This document shows positions 51,505 to 60,394 of a stretch of 64,000 nucleotides of DNA, one piece after another; within the stretch, counting starts at the first letter, position 1; every line of letters starts with the position of its first letter. Origin of the DNA: Companilactobacillus heilongjiangensis (GTDB taxonomy: Bacteria; Bacillota; Bacilli; Lactobacillales; Lactobacillaceae). A program made the translations under genes and the position numbers. Under the pieces are notes generated by a model. The model saw only the letters and a program-made list of their open reading frames with translations, ran no database searches and had not been told where the DNA came from. Location of the stretch: contig NZ_CP012559.1 in NCBI RefSeq assembly GCF_000831645.3, forward strand, positions 1,922,001 to 1,986,000. Direction: 5' to 3'.

Positions 51505-52731
51505 TTAATCTTGTTTCTTATGGAAATTACGCTTACCTTTATTCTTTTGATCACGTAAACGTTTCTTAGGTTTGCTTGTTTTTTCTTGTGGTTTTGTAGC
51601 GTTATGACGCTTAGTCTTGTCAAAAACAGGTTTCTTTGAAAGCTTACCTTCGTGGTCAACATAAGCCTTAGTAATGTCAGCTTCGACCATATCTTGCAAG
51701 TTTCTCATATCATGGCTGTTACCAAAAGTAATTACGTTACCGCTCTTACCCATTCTACCTGTACGACCTGAACGGTGAATATATTCACTGTCATCACGAG
51801 GCATCATGTAATTAACAATCATATTAATATCGTCAATATCCATACCACGAGCCGCTACATCAGTTGTTAACATCAAGTTAACTTTCTTAGTTGAGAATAG
51901 TTGTAACGCCGTTTTACGTTGTTGTGAAGACATCTTACTATCGAGTGAAACAAAGTTAGTCTTATTATGGTTCATGTCACTGATAGCTTTGTGAAGCGAA
52001 CGTGAATTACTGAAGAAGACGATACCCAAGAATTTCTTGTTATGAGCTAATTCTCTTAAAATTGCGTTCTTAATAAATTCATTATTGGCATCCACAAAAT
52101 AATGTTTGATACCGGCTGTATAACTCGTATCATTTCGTTGATCGATTACTAAGAAGTCTTGTCCAAACCACTTGTGCATGTCTTGGAAAATATCGTTGCC
52201 AGTAGCTGAAAAGAAAGTCATTTGAACATCAGCTGGCATTTGTGAAATTGTACTACGAACACTTTCAAGTTTTGATTCATTCAACATTTCATCGGCTTCA
52301 TCGACGATAACTGTATTGATTTTACCTAATTTCACTTTACGAGATTCAACTAACTCGTTCAAACGTCCTAATGTAGCAACGATAATCTCAGGTTTTTCTT
52401 TCAATTTCTTCAATTGACGTGTGGGATTAGCACCACCTGTCAAAGCTTGAACTTTACAGTCGATTAACTTAGCAAGTGGTTGAATAACATCACGAACTTG
52501 CATGGCTAATTCTTGTGAAGGTTCCAAGATCAAAACTTGGAGTCCGTCTTTAGGAACCAAGGTTTCTAGCATTGGCATCACGAAACCTAATGTCTTACCT
52601 GAACCTGTTGGTGCCATAGCTACTAAATCTTTACCTTCTTTGAAAGGCATGTAGACAGCCTCTTGAATCTTAGTTAATGTTTCAAATTGATTTGCTTTAA
52701 AGTAGTCTTGATATAATTTTGGTATTTCCAA
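51505..52731 (-). CDS. DEAD-box ATP-dependent RNA helicase
   Basis: This 408-residue cytoplasmic helicase unwinds RNA duplexes, as in cold-adapted growth or ribosome assembly (CshB-like). The motifs run in order: Q motif near TLTKIQEAVY, MAPTGSGKT (I), PSQELAMQV (Ia), TGG, IVDEADEML (II), FFSATG (III), FVSLDSK, TTDVAARGMDID (V) and HRSGRTGRMG (VI). A basic tail (KPKKRLRDQKNKGKRNF) probably binds RNA. I place the start at TTG 52731, 7 bp after GAGGAAA; an ATG at 52743 inside the upstream gene is the alternative. It directly follows the oxidoreductase gene. Confidence 0.92.
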   Translation of the reverse strand: MEIPKLYQDYFKANQFETLTKIQEAVYMPFKEGKDLVAMAPTGSGKTLGFVMPMLETLVPKDGLQVLILEPSQELAMQVRDVIQPLAKLIDCKVQALTGGANPTRQLKKLKEKPEIIVATLGRLNELVESRKVKLGKINTVIVDEADEMLNESKLESVRSTISQMPADVQMTFFSATGNDIFQDMHKWFGQDFLVIDQRNDTSYTAGIKHYFVDANNEFIKNAILRELAHNKKFLGIVFFSNSRSLHKAISDMNHNKTNFVSLDSKMSSQQRKTALQLFSTKKVNLMLTTDVAARGMDIDDINMIVNYMMPRDDSEYIHRSGRTGRMGKSGNVITFGNSHDMRNLQDMVEADITKAYVDHEGKLSKKPVFDKTKRHNATKPQEKTSKPKKRLRDQKNKGKRNFHKKQD

Positions 52732-52732
52732 T

Positions 52733-53728
52733 TTATTTTTCCTCATCTGCATCAAAAACAATACCGGCACTTGTTCTTGCTTGCTCTAGAATTCTATTTA
52801 CCGTTCTGGCGTATTTTAATAGTTTATCATAAGTTGCTTGATCCTTTTCGGTCATTATTCTAGCAAACTCACTAGCCTCAGAATCCATCGGATTTTCAGC
52901 CTTCAAAGCTGGTACATCGGTAATATTCTTATTATCGTCGGCCCAATCTAAATGACTGATATCCCCACCATTATCTAACAATAAGGTATCACGACCAAAG
53001 TAAATTTCTGACGACATGTAGGAATTCTTTGTCTTACCAATAATAATATTGACGTCAAAATCAGGATATTTCAAAGTTAAAGCCCCACTGCCATCAACCC
53101 CGGATGCTAGAAATTCAGCGTCATAGTCAACTTTTTCTGGTTGACCAAATAGTACAACGGCGTCATAAACTGTATAAACTCCTAAGTCATATAAAGCCCC
53201 ACCAGAGAACTTAGTTGTGAAAATATTAGGATTCTTGCCTGCTAAGTAGGCGTCATAACGGCTCGAGTATTTCATATAAGAAAAACTAGCACCACTTAAT
53301 TTTTCCCGATTCTTATCAACAATTTCCTCAATCTTCTTAAAGATCGGTTCATGAATATGTCTAGCTGCCTCAAATAAGTAGAGACCATTTTTGTGAGCCA
53401 AATCGTCCAATAAACTAAACTCTTTGATTGTTGAAGTACTAGGCTTTTCAACGATAACATTCTTACCATTTTCCAAAGCCTGTTTAGCTTGAGCAAAATG
53501 TAATCCATTTGGTGAAGCAATGTAGACTGTATCGAAATCTTTCTTAAAGAAAGCAGTTAAATCTGTACTGATATCAATATCTTTCTTCTTCAAATCTTCA
53601 ATAAGGCTTTCAGCTTTCGCTTCTGTACGTGAGTAAACGTTTGTTAAAGCAAAAGTTTTGGTTTCATCCGTTGCTTTAATAAATTGTTCTGTGATCCAGT
53701 TTGTTCCTATTATTCCTAAACTAATCAT
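52733..53728 (-). CDS. Gfo/Idh/MocA family oxidoreductase
   Basis: This 331-residue NAD(P)-dependent dehydrogenase has an N-terminal Rossmann fold (LGIIGTNWITEQFI), the NAD-site VIVEKPSTST, and a C-terminal sheet domain with FSGGALYDLGVYTVYDAV carrying the catalytic histidine/lysine region of the family. Substrates of such enzymes are sugars, inositols or their derivatives; none can be assigned. AGAGGTGA precedes the ATG. The DEAD-box gene starts at its stop codon, so the two are probably co-transcribed. Confidence 0.9.
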   Translation of the reverse strand: MISLGIIGTNWITEQFIKATDETKTFALTNVYSRTEAKAESLIEDLKKKDIDISTDLTAFFKKDFDTVYIASPNGLHFAQAKQALENGKNVIVEKPSTSTIKEFSLLDDLAHKNGLYLFEAARHIHEPIFKKIEEIVDKNREKLSGASFSYMKYSSRYDAYLAGKNPNIFTTKFSGGALYDLGVYTVYDAVVLFGQPEKVDYDAEFLASGVDGSGALTLKYPDFDVNIIIGKTKNSYMSSEIYFGRDTLLLDNGGDISHLDWADDNKNITDVPALKAENPMDSEASEFARIMTEKDQATYDKLLKYARTVNRILEQARTSAGIVFDADEEK

Positions 53729-53804
53729 AAAATCACCTCTGTATTTAATTTTACTGATATGTAAGCGTAATTACCAACAAAAAAATACTCAAAATTTAAT
53801 AATA

Positions 53805-53829
53805 TGGTATATAATTTTACTTTATACCA
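53805..53829. promoter_or_regulatory. Inverted-repeat operator candidate at the permease promoter
   Basis: TGGTATA and TATACCA form perfect 7-bp arms around TATAATTTTAC-like AT-rich DNA that contains a TATAAT box. It sits 24 bp before the permease ATG and may bind a dimeric regulator. Confidence 0.45.
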
Positions 53830-53852
53830 TTTGAGGGGAGTACTTTTTTTCA

Positions 53853-55193
53853 ATGAACGATGAAACAGACAAATTTAGCCTGAAAAGGGATTTAGGATTC
53901 TTTCCAGCGCTATCAACAGTAATGGGTCTTGTAATCGGAGGTGGAGTATTCTTCAAAATCTCTAGTGTTACGGCCGCTACTGGATCAGCAAGTTTGACTA
54001 TTTTTGTATGGCTCTTAGCTGGTTTTATTACTATCAATGCCGGACTAACTGTGGCGGAATTAGCTTCTGCCTTGCCAGTTGCCGGTGGAATTTACAAATA
54101 TATTGAATATATTTACGGAAAAGTCCCAGCTTTCTTACTGGCTTGGGCACAGTCGGTCATTTATTATCCAGCTGGAATTTCCGCACTATCCATAATCTTT
54201 GCTACACAGGTGTTGAACCTCTGCAATATTCCACACGTTTGGCAAATCCCCATCGCTATCACCTTGGCAGTCTTTTTATTTGCCGTCAATCTTTTAGGTG
54301 CTAAAGTCGGTGGACGAATTCAATCAATTTCCTTAATTGCCAAATTAATTCCAATTGTTGTGATTATTGTTGTAGGAATTTTCACACCAGCAACACATCC
54401 CGTATCACTCTTCCCTGTTACTTCTGGAAGTCATCCCGACTTTTGGTCATCCATGGGTGGTGGACTTTTAGCCACAATGTTTGCCTTTGATGGTTGGATG
54501 AATGTTGGTAACTTAGCTGGTGAAATGAAGAAACCTGAGAAAGACTTAGCTAAATCAATTATCGTGGGACTATTCTTTATCACTTTAATTTACGTTTTGA
54601 TCAGCTTTGTTTTCATCAAATCATTACCATTCCACTTGATTCCTGGAAATCAAAACGCGGCTTCTGAAGCTGCCATTCAGATTTTCGGTAATATCGGTGG
54701 AAAAATTGTTACAATCGGTATTTTGATTTCCGTCTTCGGATCCGTTAACGGCTACACAATGACCGGTTCGCGTGTCAGCTATGTTCTTGGTACCGATGAT
54801 GAAATTGTTTTCTCAAAATTCTTTGGTAAATTAACTAATAAAACTCGTGTTCCTGCCAATGCTGGAATCGTCCAAACAATTATCGCTATCATTATGATTT
54901 TTATGGGAAGCTTCGATTACCTAACCGATATGTTAGTTTTCGTTATGTGGATTTTCTCAATGATGATGTTCATCGGTGTCTTTATCTTACGTCGCAATGA
55001 ACCCGAATTGGAACGTCCTTATAAGATTAGTTTTTATCCACTTCCACCAATTATTGCCTTACTAGGTGGCGGATATATCATCATTTCAACCTTGATACGC
55101 CAGCCTGGATTGGCATTCATGGGTATCGGAATCACATTACTTGGTCTACCAATTTATTACATTCATTATTTTCATAAAAAAAGGTCGCTTTGA
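53853..55193 (+). CDS. APC-superfamily amino acid permease (LAT/SteT-like)
   Basis: This 446-residue membrane transporter has 12 predicted segments. The family start LGFFPALSTVMGLVIGGGVFFKISSV, ASALPVAGGIYKYIEYIYG and FAFDGWMNVGNLAGEMKKPEKDL match the L-type or serine/threonine exchanger group. It likely exchanges or imports neutral amino acids. The ATG follows GGGGAG by 12 bp. It is monocistronic with a downstream terminator. Confidence 0.9.
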   Translation: MNDETDKFSLKRDLGFFPALSTVMGLVIGGGVFFKISSVTAATGSASLTIFVWLLAGFITINAGLTVAELASALPVAGGIYKYIEYIYGKVPAFLLAWAQSVIYYPAGISALSIIFATQVLNLCNIPHVWQIPIAITLAVFLFAVNLLGAKVGGRIQSISLIAKLIPIVVIIVVGIFTPATHPVSLFPVTSGSHPDFWSSMGGGLLATMFAFDGWMNVGNLAGEMKKPEKDLAKSIIVGLFFITLIYVLISFVFIKSLPFHLIPGNQNAASEAAIQIFGNIGGKIVTIGILISVFGSVNGYTMTGSRVSYVLGTDDEIVFSKFFGKLTNKTRVPANAGIVQTIIAIIMIFMGSFDYLTDMLVFVMWIFSMMMFIGVFILRRNEPELERPYKISFYPLPPIIALLGGGYIIISTLIRQPGLAFMGIGITLLGLPIYYIHYFHKKRSL

Positions 55194-55208
55194 TGGCGGC
55201 TTTTTTTG
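55176..55208 (+). terminator. Permease terminator
   Basis: AAAAAGGTCGC and GGCGGCTTTTTTT pair across TTTGAT at the stop codon and end in a T-run. Confidence 0.7.
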
Positions 55209-55262
55209 TTGGAGGTTATAATTTGCTTGGGATATTATTTGAAATGAATAGCAGGTGTTTTC

Positions 55263-56591
55263 ATGAAAGTTCAATTCAACAGTAAGCTTGAGGAACGGTT
55301 GGTTCGAGGGACTTTAAAGATTCAAAAATTATTGATTTATCGAATTATTCAACGAACATTATTATTAATCTTTCCTTTTGCTTTATTCGGGAGTTTTATA
55401 AAAATTATTCAGACAGTCGTACTTGGTAAAGAGGGCTTTCTGACCGATGTTTTTCCAACGTTTGGAAATGATTTCTTTTACCGTTTAATCGAAAACGTTG
55501 CTAACGGACTGTACAACATGTCACTCGGTTGGGTATCAGTTATCGCCATCTTTGGTGCGGCTAAATATACCGCCAAATATTATCATCGTGACGATCAACT
55601 AGCCGGACTAACTGGTATCAGCTCCCTTTTGATAATGGATTACGCATATTCCAAGGTACAGCCCTTCTCATTTCACACTGATATGCTGGGTATGCGAGGA
55701 CTCCTATTCGCCATTATTTCCGGTATGATTATCGGTTGGATTTTCAAGAAACTCAGTCGTCAGGCTCCCAATCTTGAAAATGAAAAACAAACTACCAGTA
55801 TTTTGGAAAGAACTTTCATATCCCTAAAGCCAATCATCATTTCATTAATTATTGCAATGATTTTCAGTACATTAATCAACGTCACTTATTATTCTGAAGC
55901 ACCTGGTAACTTCATCAATGCCCTCTCGACAGAGTACACTTCCAAAAATAATTGGACACAAATTACTAAAACTTTAGTCTTTTCTATTTACACATTAATC
56001 ATGTCATTTTTCGGTTGGTCAGGAACTTACTCCGCTCTGGGTGTGGAAAAAATGGACGTCCTATCGACCATCAACCTAAATTATGCTCTTCAAAAACACA
56101 CCGCTTGGAACGCTCCCAATCCATTTACCAGTTCAACGTTATATCACGCCTTCGCAACGTATGGTGGAACTGGTTCAATCCTCGGTTTGATCATTGCTAT
56201 CCTAATTATTTCTAAGGATAAAGACTTTCAAACTGTGGCACGTTGGGCAATGATACCAAGTATTTTTAATATTAGTAGTGGCGTTATGACGGGTATACCT
56301 GTGCTATTCAACGTTATCTTTCTCATTCCATTTCTATTAGCCCCCTTGGCTAACATGTTAATGGCAGCACTCGCTATCACCCTACATCTGATGCCACCAA
56401 GCGTTTATCCCGTACCAGTTGGTACCCCTGGACCACTGATTGCCTTCATCGGTACCAATGGTAGCTGGCAGGCTCTAGGATTCTCTATCCTGGCGATAAT
56501 TATCTCGGTATACATTTATATGCCTTTCGTTAAAATGGCCGCTAAGGTCAAATTATTAGACAATCCCGGCATTGAAGAAGGTGAAGTCTAA
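55263..56591 (+). CDS. Orphan PTS EIIC component, lactose/cellobiose-like
   Basis: This 442-residue membrane protein has about ten hydrophobic segments and the EIIC features AWNAPNPFTSSTLYHAFATYGGTGSILGL and PPSVYPVPVGTPGPLIAFIGTNG, which correspond to the substrate-binding loops of lactose/cellobiose-type permeases. No IIA or IIB domain is in the protein or beside it. AGGTG precedes the ATG at 55263. Its stop overlaps the start of a DUF915 hydrolase in TAATG, so they form an operon. It may work with EIIA/EIIB encoded elsewhere or act as a sensor or non-PTS channel. Confidence 0.85.
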   Translation: MKVQFNSKLEERLVRGTLKIQKLLIYRIIQRTLLLIFPFALFGSFIKIIQTVVLGKEGFLTDVFPTFGNDFFYRLIENVANGLYNMSLGWVSVIAIFGAAKYTAKYYHRDDQLAGLTGISSLLIMDYAYSKVQPFSFHTDMLGMRGLLFAIISGMIIGWIFKKLSRQAPNLENEKQTTSILERTFISLKPIIISLIIAMIFSTLINVTYYSEAPGNFINALSTEYTSKNNWTQITKTLVFSIYTLIMSFFGWSGTYSALGVEKMDVLSTINLNYALQKHTAWNAPNPFTSSTLYHAFATYGGTGSILGLIIAILIISKDKDFQTVARWAMIPSIFNISSGVMTGIPVLFNVIFLIPFLLAPLANMLMAALAITLHLMPPSVYPVPVGTPGPLIAFIGTNGSWQALGFSILAIIISVYIYMPFVKMAAKVKLLDNPGIEEGEV

Positions 56592-57487
56592 TGCGGATGC
56601 AACTACGCAATTTAAAGCAGAATAAAAATTTCAAATACCTATTAAGTTTAGGCATTATCCTGATTCTACTTGGTATTCCCTCATATCTATGGACTAAGAG
56701 CAACGTTACGACCTTAGCTGGGCGTTACAACTCGCCAATGTCACCCGTCATTATGATTCCCGGTAGCAGTGCGACAGCCAATCGTTTCGATGATTTGGTC
56801 AAAACAGTCAATCGTCAATACGGCGAACATCACAGTTTACTCAAGATGACCGTTCACACCAATGACACCATCACCTACACTGGCAGTATTCGTCCCAACG
56901 ACACACGCCCCTTTATTGTGGTGGGGTTTGAGAATAATAAAGATGGTTATGCCAATATCAAAAAACAAGCTGCTTGGTTCAATCAGGCTTTCAATAAGCT
57001 CAAGGCTCGTTATCGCTTCAATAACTTCAATGCCTTTGGACATTCAAATGGTGGTCTGATTTGGACTTACTTTTTGGAACATTATTTTGATGACTCGACG
57101 ATTAACGTCAACCAGATGTTAACCGTTGGTACGCCCTACAACTTTGAAGAAAAAAATACTTCCAATCGAACACAGATGTTAAACGACCTAGTTAAAGATC
57201 GAAGCAAGATTCCAACTGATTTAACTTATTATTCAGTTGCTGGTACGCAGTTGTACACAGATGACGGAATCGTTCCGCTCGGCAGTGTCGATGCTGGTAA
57301 ATATATTTACGAAGGCCACATCAAGCGTTACACATTGATCACCCTTACTGGCGACAAAGCTCAGCACTCTGATATGATTGCTAACACCCAATTTATTGAC
57401 ATCTTCCATCAGTACATTGTTGGAAATGGTATAAATAACTCAAGCAACAGTCGAACAAGCAAAAAAGTCCCAGACCCTCAACCATAA
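56591..57487 (+). CDS. DUF915 alpha/beta hydrolase, second paralogue
   Basis: This 298-residue protein has an N-terminal signal-anchor segment (about 17-37). It then has PVIMIPGSSATANRFDD, the nucleophile elbow FGHSNGG, the acid region YTDDGIVPLGS and the histidine in AQHSDMI, completing a plausible Ser-Asp-His triad. It is related to the protein of 12842-13693. It starts within the stop codon of the orphan EIIC gene. Activity on lipids, esters or wall material is possible but unproven. Confidence 0.85.
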   Translation: MRMQLRNLKQNKNFKYLLSLGIILILLGIPSYLWTKSNVTTLAGRYNSPMSPVIMIPGSSATANRFDDLVKTVNRQYGEHHSLLKMTVHTNDTITYTGSIRPNDTRPFIVVGFENNKDGYANIKKQAAWFNQAFNKLKARYRFNNFNAFGHSNGGLIWTYFLEHYFDDSTINVNQMLTVGTPYNFEEKNTSNRTQMLNDLVKDRSKIPTDLTYYSVAGTQLYTDDGIVPLGSVDAGKYIYEGHIKRYTLITLTGDKAQHSDMIANTQFIDIFHQYIVGNGINNSSNSRTSKKVPDPQP

Positions 57488-57492
57488 TTAGC

Positions 57493-57521
57493 TTGTATTA
57501 AACCGATTTTTTAAATACAAT
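57493..57521 (+). promoter_or_regulatory. Promoter of the histidine kinase gene, probably leaderless
   Basis: TTGTAT (57493-57498), 17 bp, TACAAT (57516-57521). The expected start of transcription (~57528) coincides with the ATG at 57528, and no ribosome site is present, so a leaderless message is predicted. Confidence 0.55.
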
Positions 57522-57527
57522 TAGCGT

Positions 57528-58874
57528 ATGGTATATATAGATTGGGAACTAAGTTTTGTAGCAGATTTCTTTATCTTATTTGCAATTTTGCAGATACATC
57601 GCTACTTTTTAAACTCATTTAATATAGGACATTTAATATCCGATGTAACCATTTCTTTAATATTTGGTTATATCGGATTATTTGTCGATGATATTTTTAT
57701 TTTATTATTCGTCTGCTTTATCTTGCTGTGCAATTGGGCTTGGAATAAATTCAAGACGTTAGATATGCAAAAGTCGATTTCACTAGTCATGGCTGCCAAT
57801 ATCGAAACTGTCTTGTTCAGTTTAGCAACTTATACAGCCAGAATTATCTTCTTTATTGCCCTCAATGAGTGGAAATTACAAATTTTAGAGGAATTCCAGC
57901 AAAACTTTATCCTCGTTTCATTATTGATCAACGCAATATACATCATCATCTTTTTACTCTTAACCAACGTTTATCGAGCTCCTACAGTCAAACTTTGGAT
58001 TCAAGTCGAACAGTATCATCTAGGTAGAAGGGTCTTTACGATGTCTTTCAGCGTCTTTGTGGCCTTCATGGTAATTCTACTAGTCAGTGACTTGCAATCC
58101 GTCACAGCGACGTTACAGTCCATTATTCTGGTAGTCTTCACCGTTATCATTACTTTGACATATCGCCAATTAATTTTCTTTGTTAAAACTATTGCCATTC
58201 AACGACAAGCTCAAGCTAAAGTGATTTATAACAAGCAATTGAACGATTATCTAATCAGTGTGCGCCAACAATATACCGATATACGCAAGTTCAAACATGA
58301 CTTTCAAAACATCATGTTATCGATGAAAACATTCGTTGATCAAAGCGACTCCGCTGAATTGAAACAATATTATCAAGATATCGTGCAATCCCAAGCCAAG
58401 TTATTGCCAACTGACAGCGGAAATATCGCCCAAGTCCAAGCTATCGACAGCGACGCAATTCGGGGAATATTGATTCAAAAGTTTTTCTTAGCAAGAAATC
58501 AAAAAATTAATTTTCAAATTGAATTGAATCAAGACCATTATCATTTCACAACCGAAATTTTAATTATCGTCAGAATTTTAGGCATTCTTTTAGACAATGC
58601 TTTTGAATACGTTCAAACAATCGCTGAAAAAGATGTCACCTGCGCCATTACCCAAGCTGACAATATTACTGAAATAACTATCGACAATCCCATCAAAGGG
58701 AATTTAAATTTTCGAGACCTATTCCAGACGGGTTACACGACTAAAGCCAATCATCTTGGTTTCGGTTTAGCAAATACTCGCCGTTTAATCTCGGAAACTG
58801 ATAATCTATACTTAGAAACTAAAATTATCCATAGCCATCTGTTGATGACATTAATTATTGTAGGGGGTGATTAA
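57528..58874 (+). CDS. HPK10-type sensor histidine kinase (AgrC/ComD-like)
   Basis: This 448-residue membrane kinase has about six N-terminal hydrophobic segments (to residue ~225). A cytoplasmic part has the phospho-histidine box IRKFKHDFQNIMLSMK (near 260), the N box ILGILLDNAFEY and the G box HLGFGLANTRRLI. The class senses secreted peptides in quorum sensing and bacteriocin control. It is followed directly by its response regulator (stop TAA then GTG). No peptide precursor, processing ABC transporter or AgrB gene was found beside it. Confidence 0.92.
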   Translation: MVYIDWELSFVADFFILFAILQIHRYFLNSFNIGHLISDVTISLIFGYIGLFVDDIFILLFVCFILLCNWAWNKFKTLDMQKSISLVMAANIETVLFSLATYTARIIFFIALNEWKLQILEEFQQNFILVSLLINAIYIIIFLLLTNVYRAPTVKLWIQVEQYHLGRRVFTMSFSVFVAFMVILLVSDLQSVTATLQSIILVVFTVIITLTYRQLIFFVKTIAIQRQAQAKVIYNKQLNDYLISVRQQYTDIRKFKHDFQNIMLSMKTFVDQSDSAELKQYYQDIVQSQAKLLPTDSGNIAQVQAIDSDAIRGILIQKFFLARNQKINFQIELNQDHYHFTTEILIIVRILGILLDNAFEYVQTIAEKDVTCAITQADNITEITIDNPIKGNLNFRDLFQTGYTTKANHLGFGLANTRRLISETDNLYLETKIIHSHLLMTLIIVGGD

Positions 58875-59621
58875 GTGTTCCCAGTTTATTTACTCGAAGA
58901 CAACTCCATTCAACGCCAGAAATACGCTGAATTTATTAAAAATGGTATTTTGATCAATGACGCCAATCTTGAATTAAAATCAATCTCCGATTCAGTCGAG
59001 AAATTTTACCAAGATTACACGCCTCAAGAACAAGGCCTCTATTTTTTAGATATGGAAATTAATGATGACAAAATGGCCGGCTTAAATATTGCGGAAAGAG
59101 TTCGTAGAGATGCCCCGATGGCTCAAATTGTTTTCATCACGACCCACGACGAATTATCTCTAACTACACTCGAACGTAAAATTGCTCCGATGGATTACAT
59201 CTTGAAAAATAAAGGTCTCGATGAAATCAAACATCGCATCACTGACGACATTGAAATGGCAAAAAAGAATCTTCAAAAATACAGTCACTCATCGAAAAAC
59301 CTGTTAGATTACAAGATTGGCAGCCGTTATTTTTCCATCATGATGGACGACATTATCATGCTGTACACACAAAAAGACGTCCCCGGCCGAATATTTATCA
59401 TCACGAAAAATCAACTGGCCGAATTCAACGGCTCCCTAAACACCTTCGAAACCGACTACCCCAACCTATTCCGTTGCAATCGCAGTTACTTAGTCAACCT
59501 AGAGAACGCAACAACATACGACAGCCATTCAAGAACACTGTCATTCACTGATGGATCAACCTGTGAAGTTTCATTCAGAAAAAATAAGGAATTAACTAAG
59601 CTACTTTCCAACAAGAATTGA
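58875..59621 (+). CDS. LytTR-type response regulator
   Basis: This 248-residue regulator has a receiver domain (about 1-130) with the phospho-acceptor in YFLDMEINDDKMAG and a C-terminal LytTR DNA-binding domain (about 145-245, with FRCNRSYLVNLEN and FRKNKELTKL). The GTG start directly follows the kinase stop; GGGGGTGA lies before it. LytTR regulators bind imperfect 9-10 bp direct repeats upstream of peptide or bacteriocin operons; I could not find a convincing pair in this window. Confidence 0.92.
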   Translation: MFPVYLLEDNSIQRQKYAEFIKNGILINDANLELKSISDSVEKFYQDYTPQEQGLYFLDMEINDDKMAGLNIAERVRRDAPMAQIVFITTHDELSLTTLERKIAPMDYILKNKGLDEIKHRITDDIEMAKKNLQKYSHSSKNLLDYKIGSRYFSIMMDDIIMLYTQKDVPGRIFIITKNQLAEFNGSLNTFETDYPNLFRCNRSYLVNLENATTYDSHSRTLSFTDGSTCEVSFRKNKELTKLLSNKN

Positions 59622-59624
59622 TTA

Positions 59625-59672
59625 AAAAAAGGACATATCAAATGTATACAAACATTTGATATGTCCTTTTTT
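59625..59672. terminator. Terminator of the two-component operon
   Basis: AAAGGACATATCAAATG and CATTTGATATGTCCTTT form a perfect 17-bp stem with an 8-nt loop and T-run. Confidence 0.92.
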
Positions 59673-59768
59673 CATATATATACGCATGGTACTAGTCGAT
59701 AACCCATTACAAATATTTCATAGTCTAAAATTGTTTAAATGCTTTCACACTCAACTAATAACGATTAA

Positions 59769-59813
59769 TTAGTCCGAAGAGCCGGGAAATATTTTCCAGC
59801 TCTGGAGACGGCA
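59769..59813 (+). repeat. Cloverleaf repeat copy 28 (minimal type I, outer stem only)
   Basis: TTAGTCCGAAGAGCCGGGAAA is followed directly by TTTTCCAGCTCTGGAGACGGCA, so all three internal hairpins are gone and only the base of the outer stem is left (45 bp). Upstream ATTACAAATATTTCATA (59706-59722) is identical to 12037-12053 before the remnant at 12117. Confidence 0.8.
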
Positions 59814-59844
59814 TACTTAACTAGCACCACGCGTATATATCAAT

Positions 59845-59883
59845 ACAAAAAAGATGCTTAAACCTTTGCAGGCCAAGCATCCA
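59845..59883 (-). terminator. Terminator of the XRE-type gene
   Basis: On the minus strand GATGCTTGG and TTTAAGCATC pair around a ~12-nt loop and are followed by TTTTTTG. Confidence 0.7.
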
Positions 59884-59884
59884 T

Positions 59885-60097
59885 CTATTTTCTTCCAACT
59901 AATTTATCCAAACTGACTTCGTAAACATCAGCGAATCGCATCATCATATAGATATCGGGAGTTCTCGTGTTGTGTTCATATTTTGAAATCGTCGTAATAT
60001 CGACATGCAACATTTTAGAAACTTCACGTTCCGATAAATTACAATTTTTTCGACAACTTCTCAGGTTATCACCTAAGAAAACTTTTTCATGATCCAT
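59885..60097 (-). CDS. XRE/Cro-type small helix-turn-helix regulator
   Basis: This 70-residue single-domain protein has the Cro/C1 helix-turn-helix (RSCRKNCNLSEREVSKMLHVDITTISKYEHNTRTPD) and a tail VSLDKLVGRK. The ATG at 60097 follows GAGGGAT; an earlier ATG 12 bp upstream overlaps the site. There is no effector domain. Targets are unknown; no phage genes lie nearby. Confidence 0.88.
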   Translation of the reverse strand: MDHEKVFLGDNLRSCRKNCNLSEREVSKMLHVDITTISKYEHNTRTPDIYMMMRFADVYEVSLDKLVGRK

Positions 60098-60187
60098 GAT
60101 ATCCCTCAATTCTTACTGCTAACAATATTATATTTCAGAAATAATAACCAAAACATAAATTGTCTTTAAACGTATTGTTTTTCCCGA

Positions 60188-60379
60188 TTAACGTAAAGAA
60201 ATCAAAGTTTGAACACCATAAACCAACAAAACAGCCGCAAAAGCCAAACTAGCAATCGTAGCAATTAAGGCAAAAATCAGTGGACTAGATTGTTTCTTGA
60301 GATTATTAAAATATTGTTTCGAAACATAAACCTGCCAAATACCAATTAAAATAGCACCAATTCCAAAAATTAATTTCAT
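60188..60379 (-). CDS. Small two-segment membrane protein, 63 residues
   Basis: This protein is unrecognised. It starts at the ATG at 60379, 7 bp after AGAGGAC, and contains two hydrophobic segments (about 1-20 and 33-60) joined by KQYFNNLKKQSS. A longer open frame upstream runs through repeat copy 29 and is an artefact. The ribosome site lies directly at the edge of that repeat, so the repeat or its upstream spacer must supply or transmit the promoter. Confidence 0.65.
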   Translation of the reverse strand: MKLIFGIGAILIGIWQVYVSKQYFNNLKKQSSPLIFALIATIASLAFAAVLLVYGVQTLISLR

Positions 60380-60394
60380 AATAGTTGTCCTCTG

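Noticed and set aside
59885-60097. Phage repressor suggesting a prophage
   Set aside because: The helix-turn-helix protein is isolated; no integrase, structural or lysis genes or attachment repeats are nearby.
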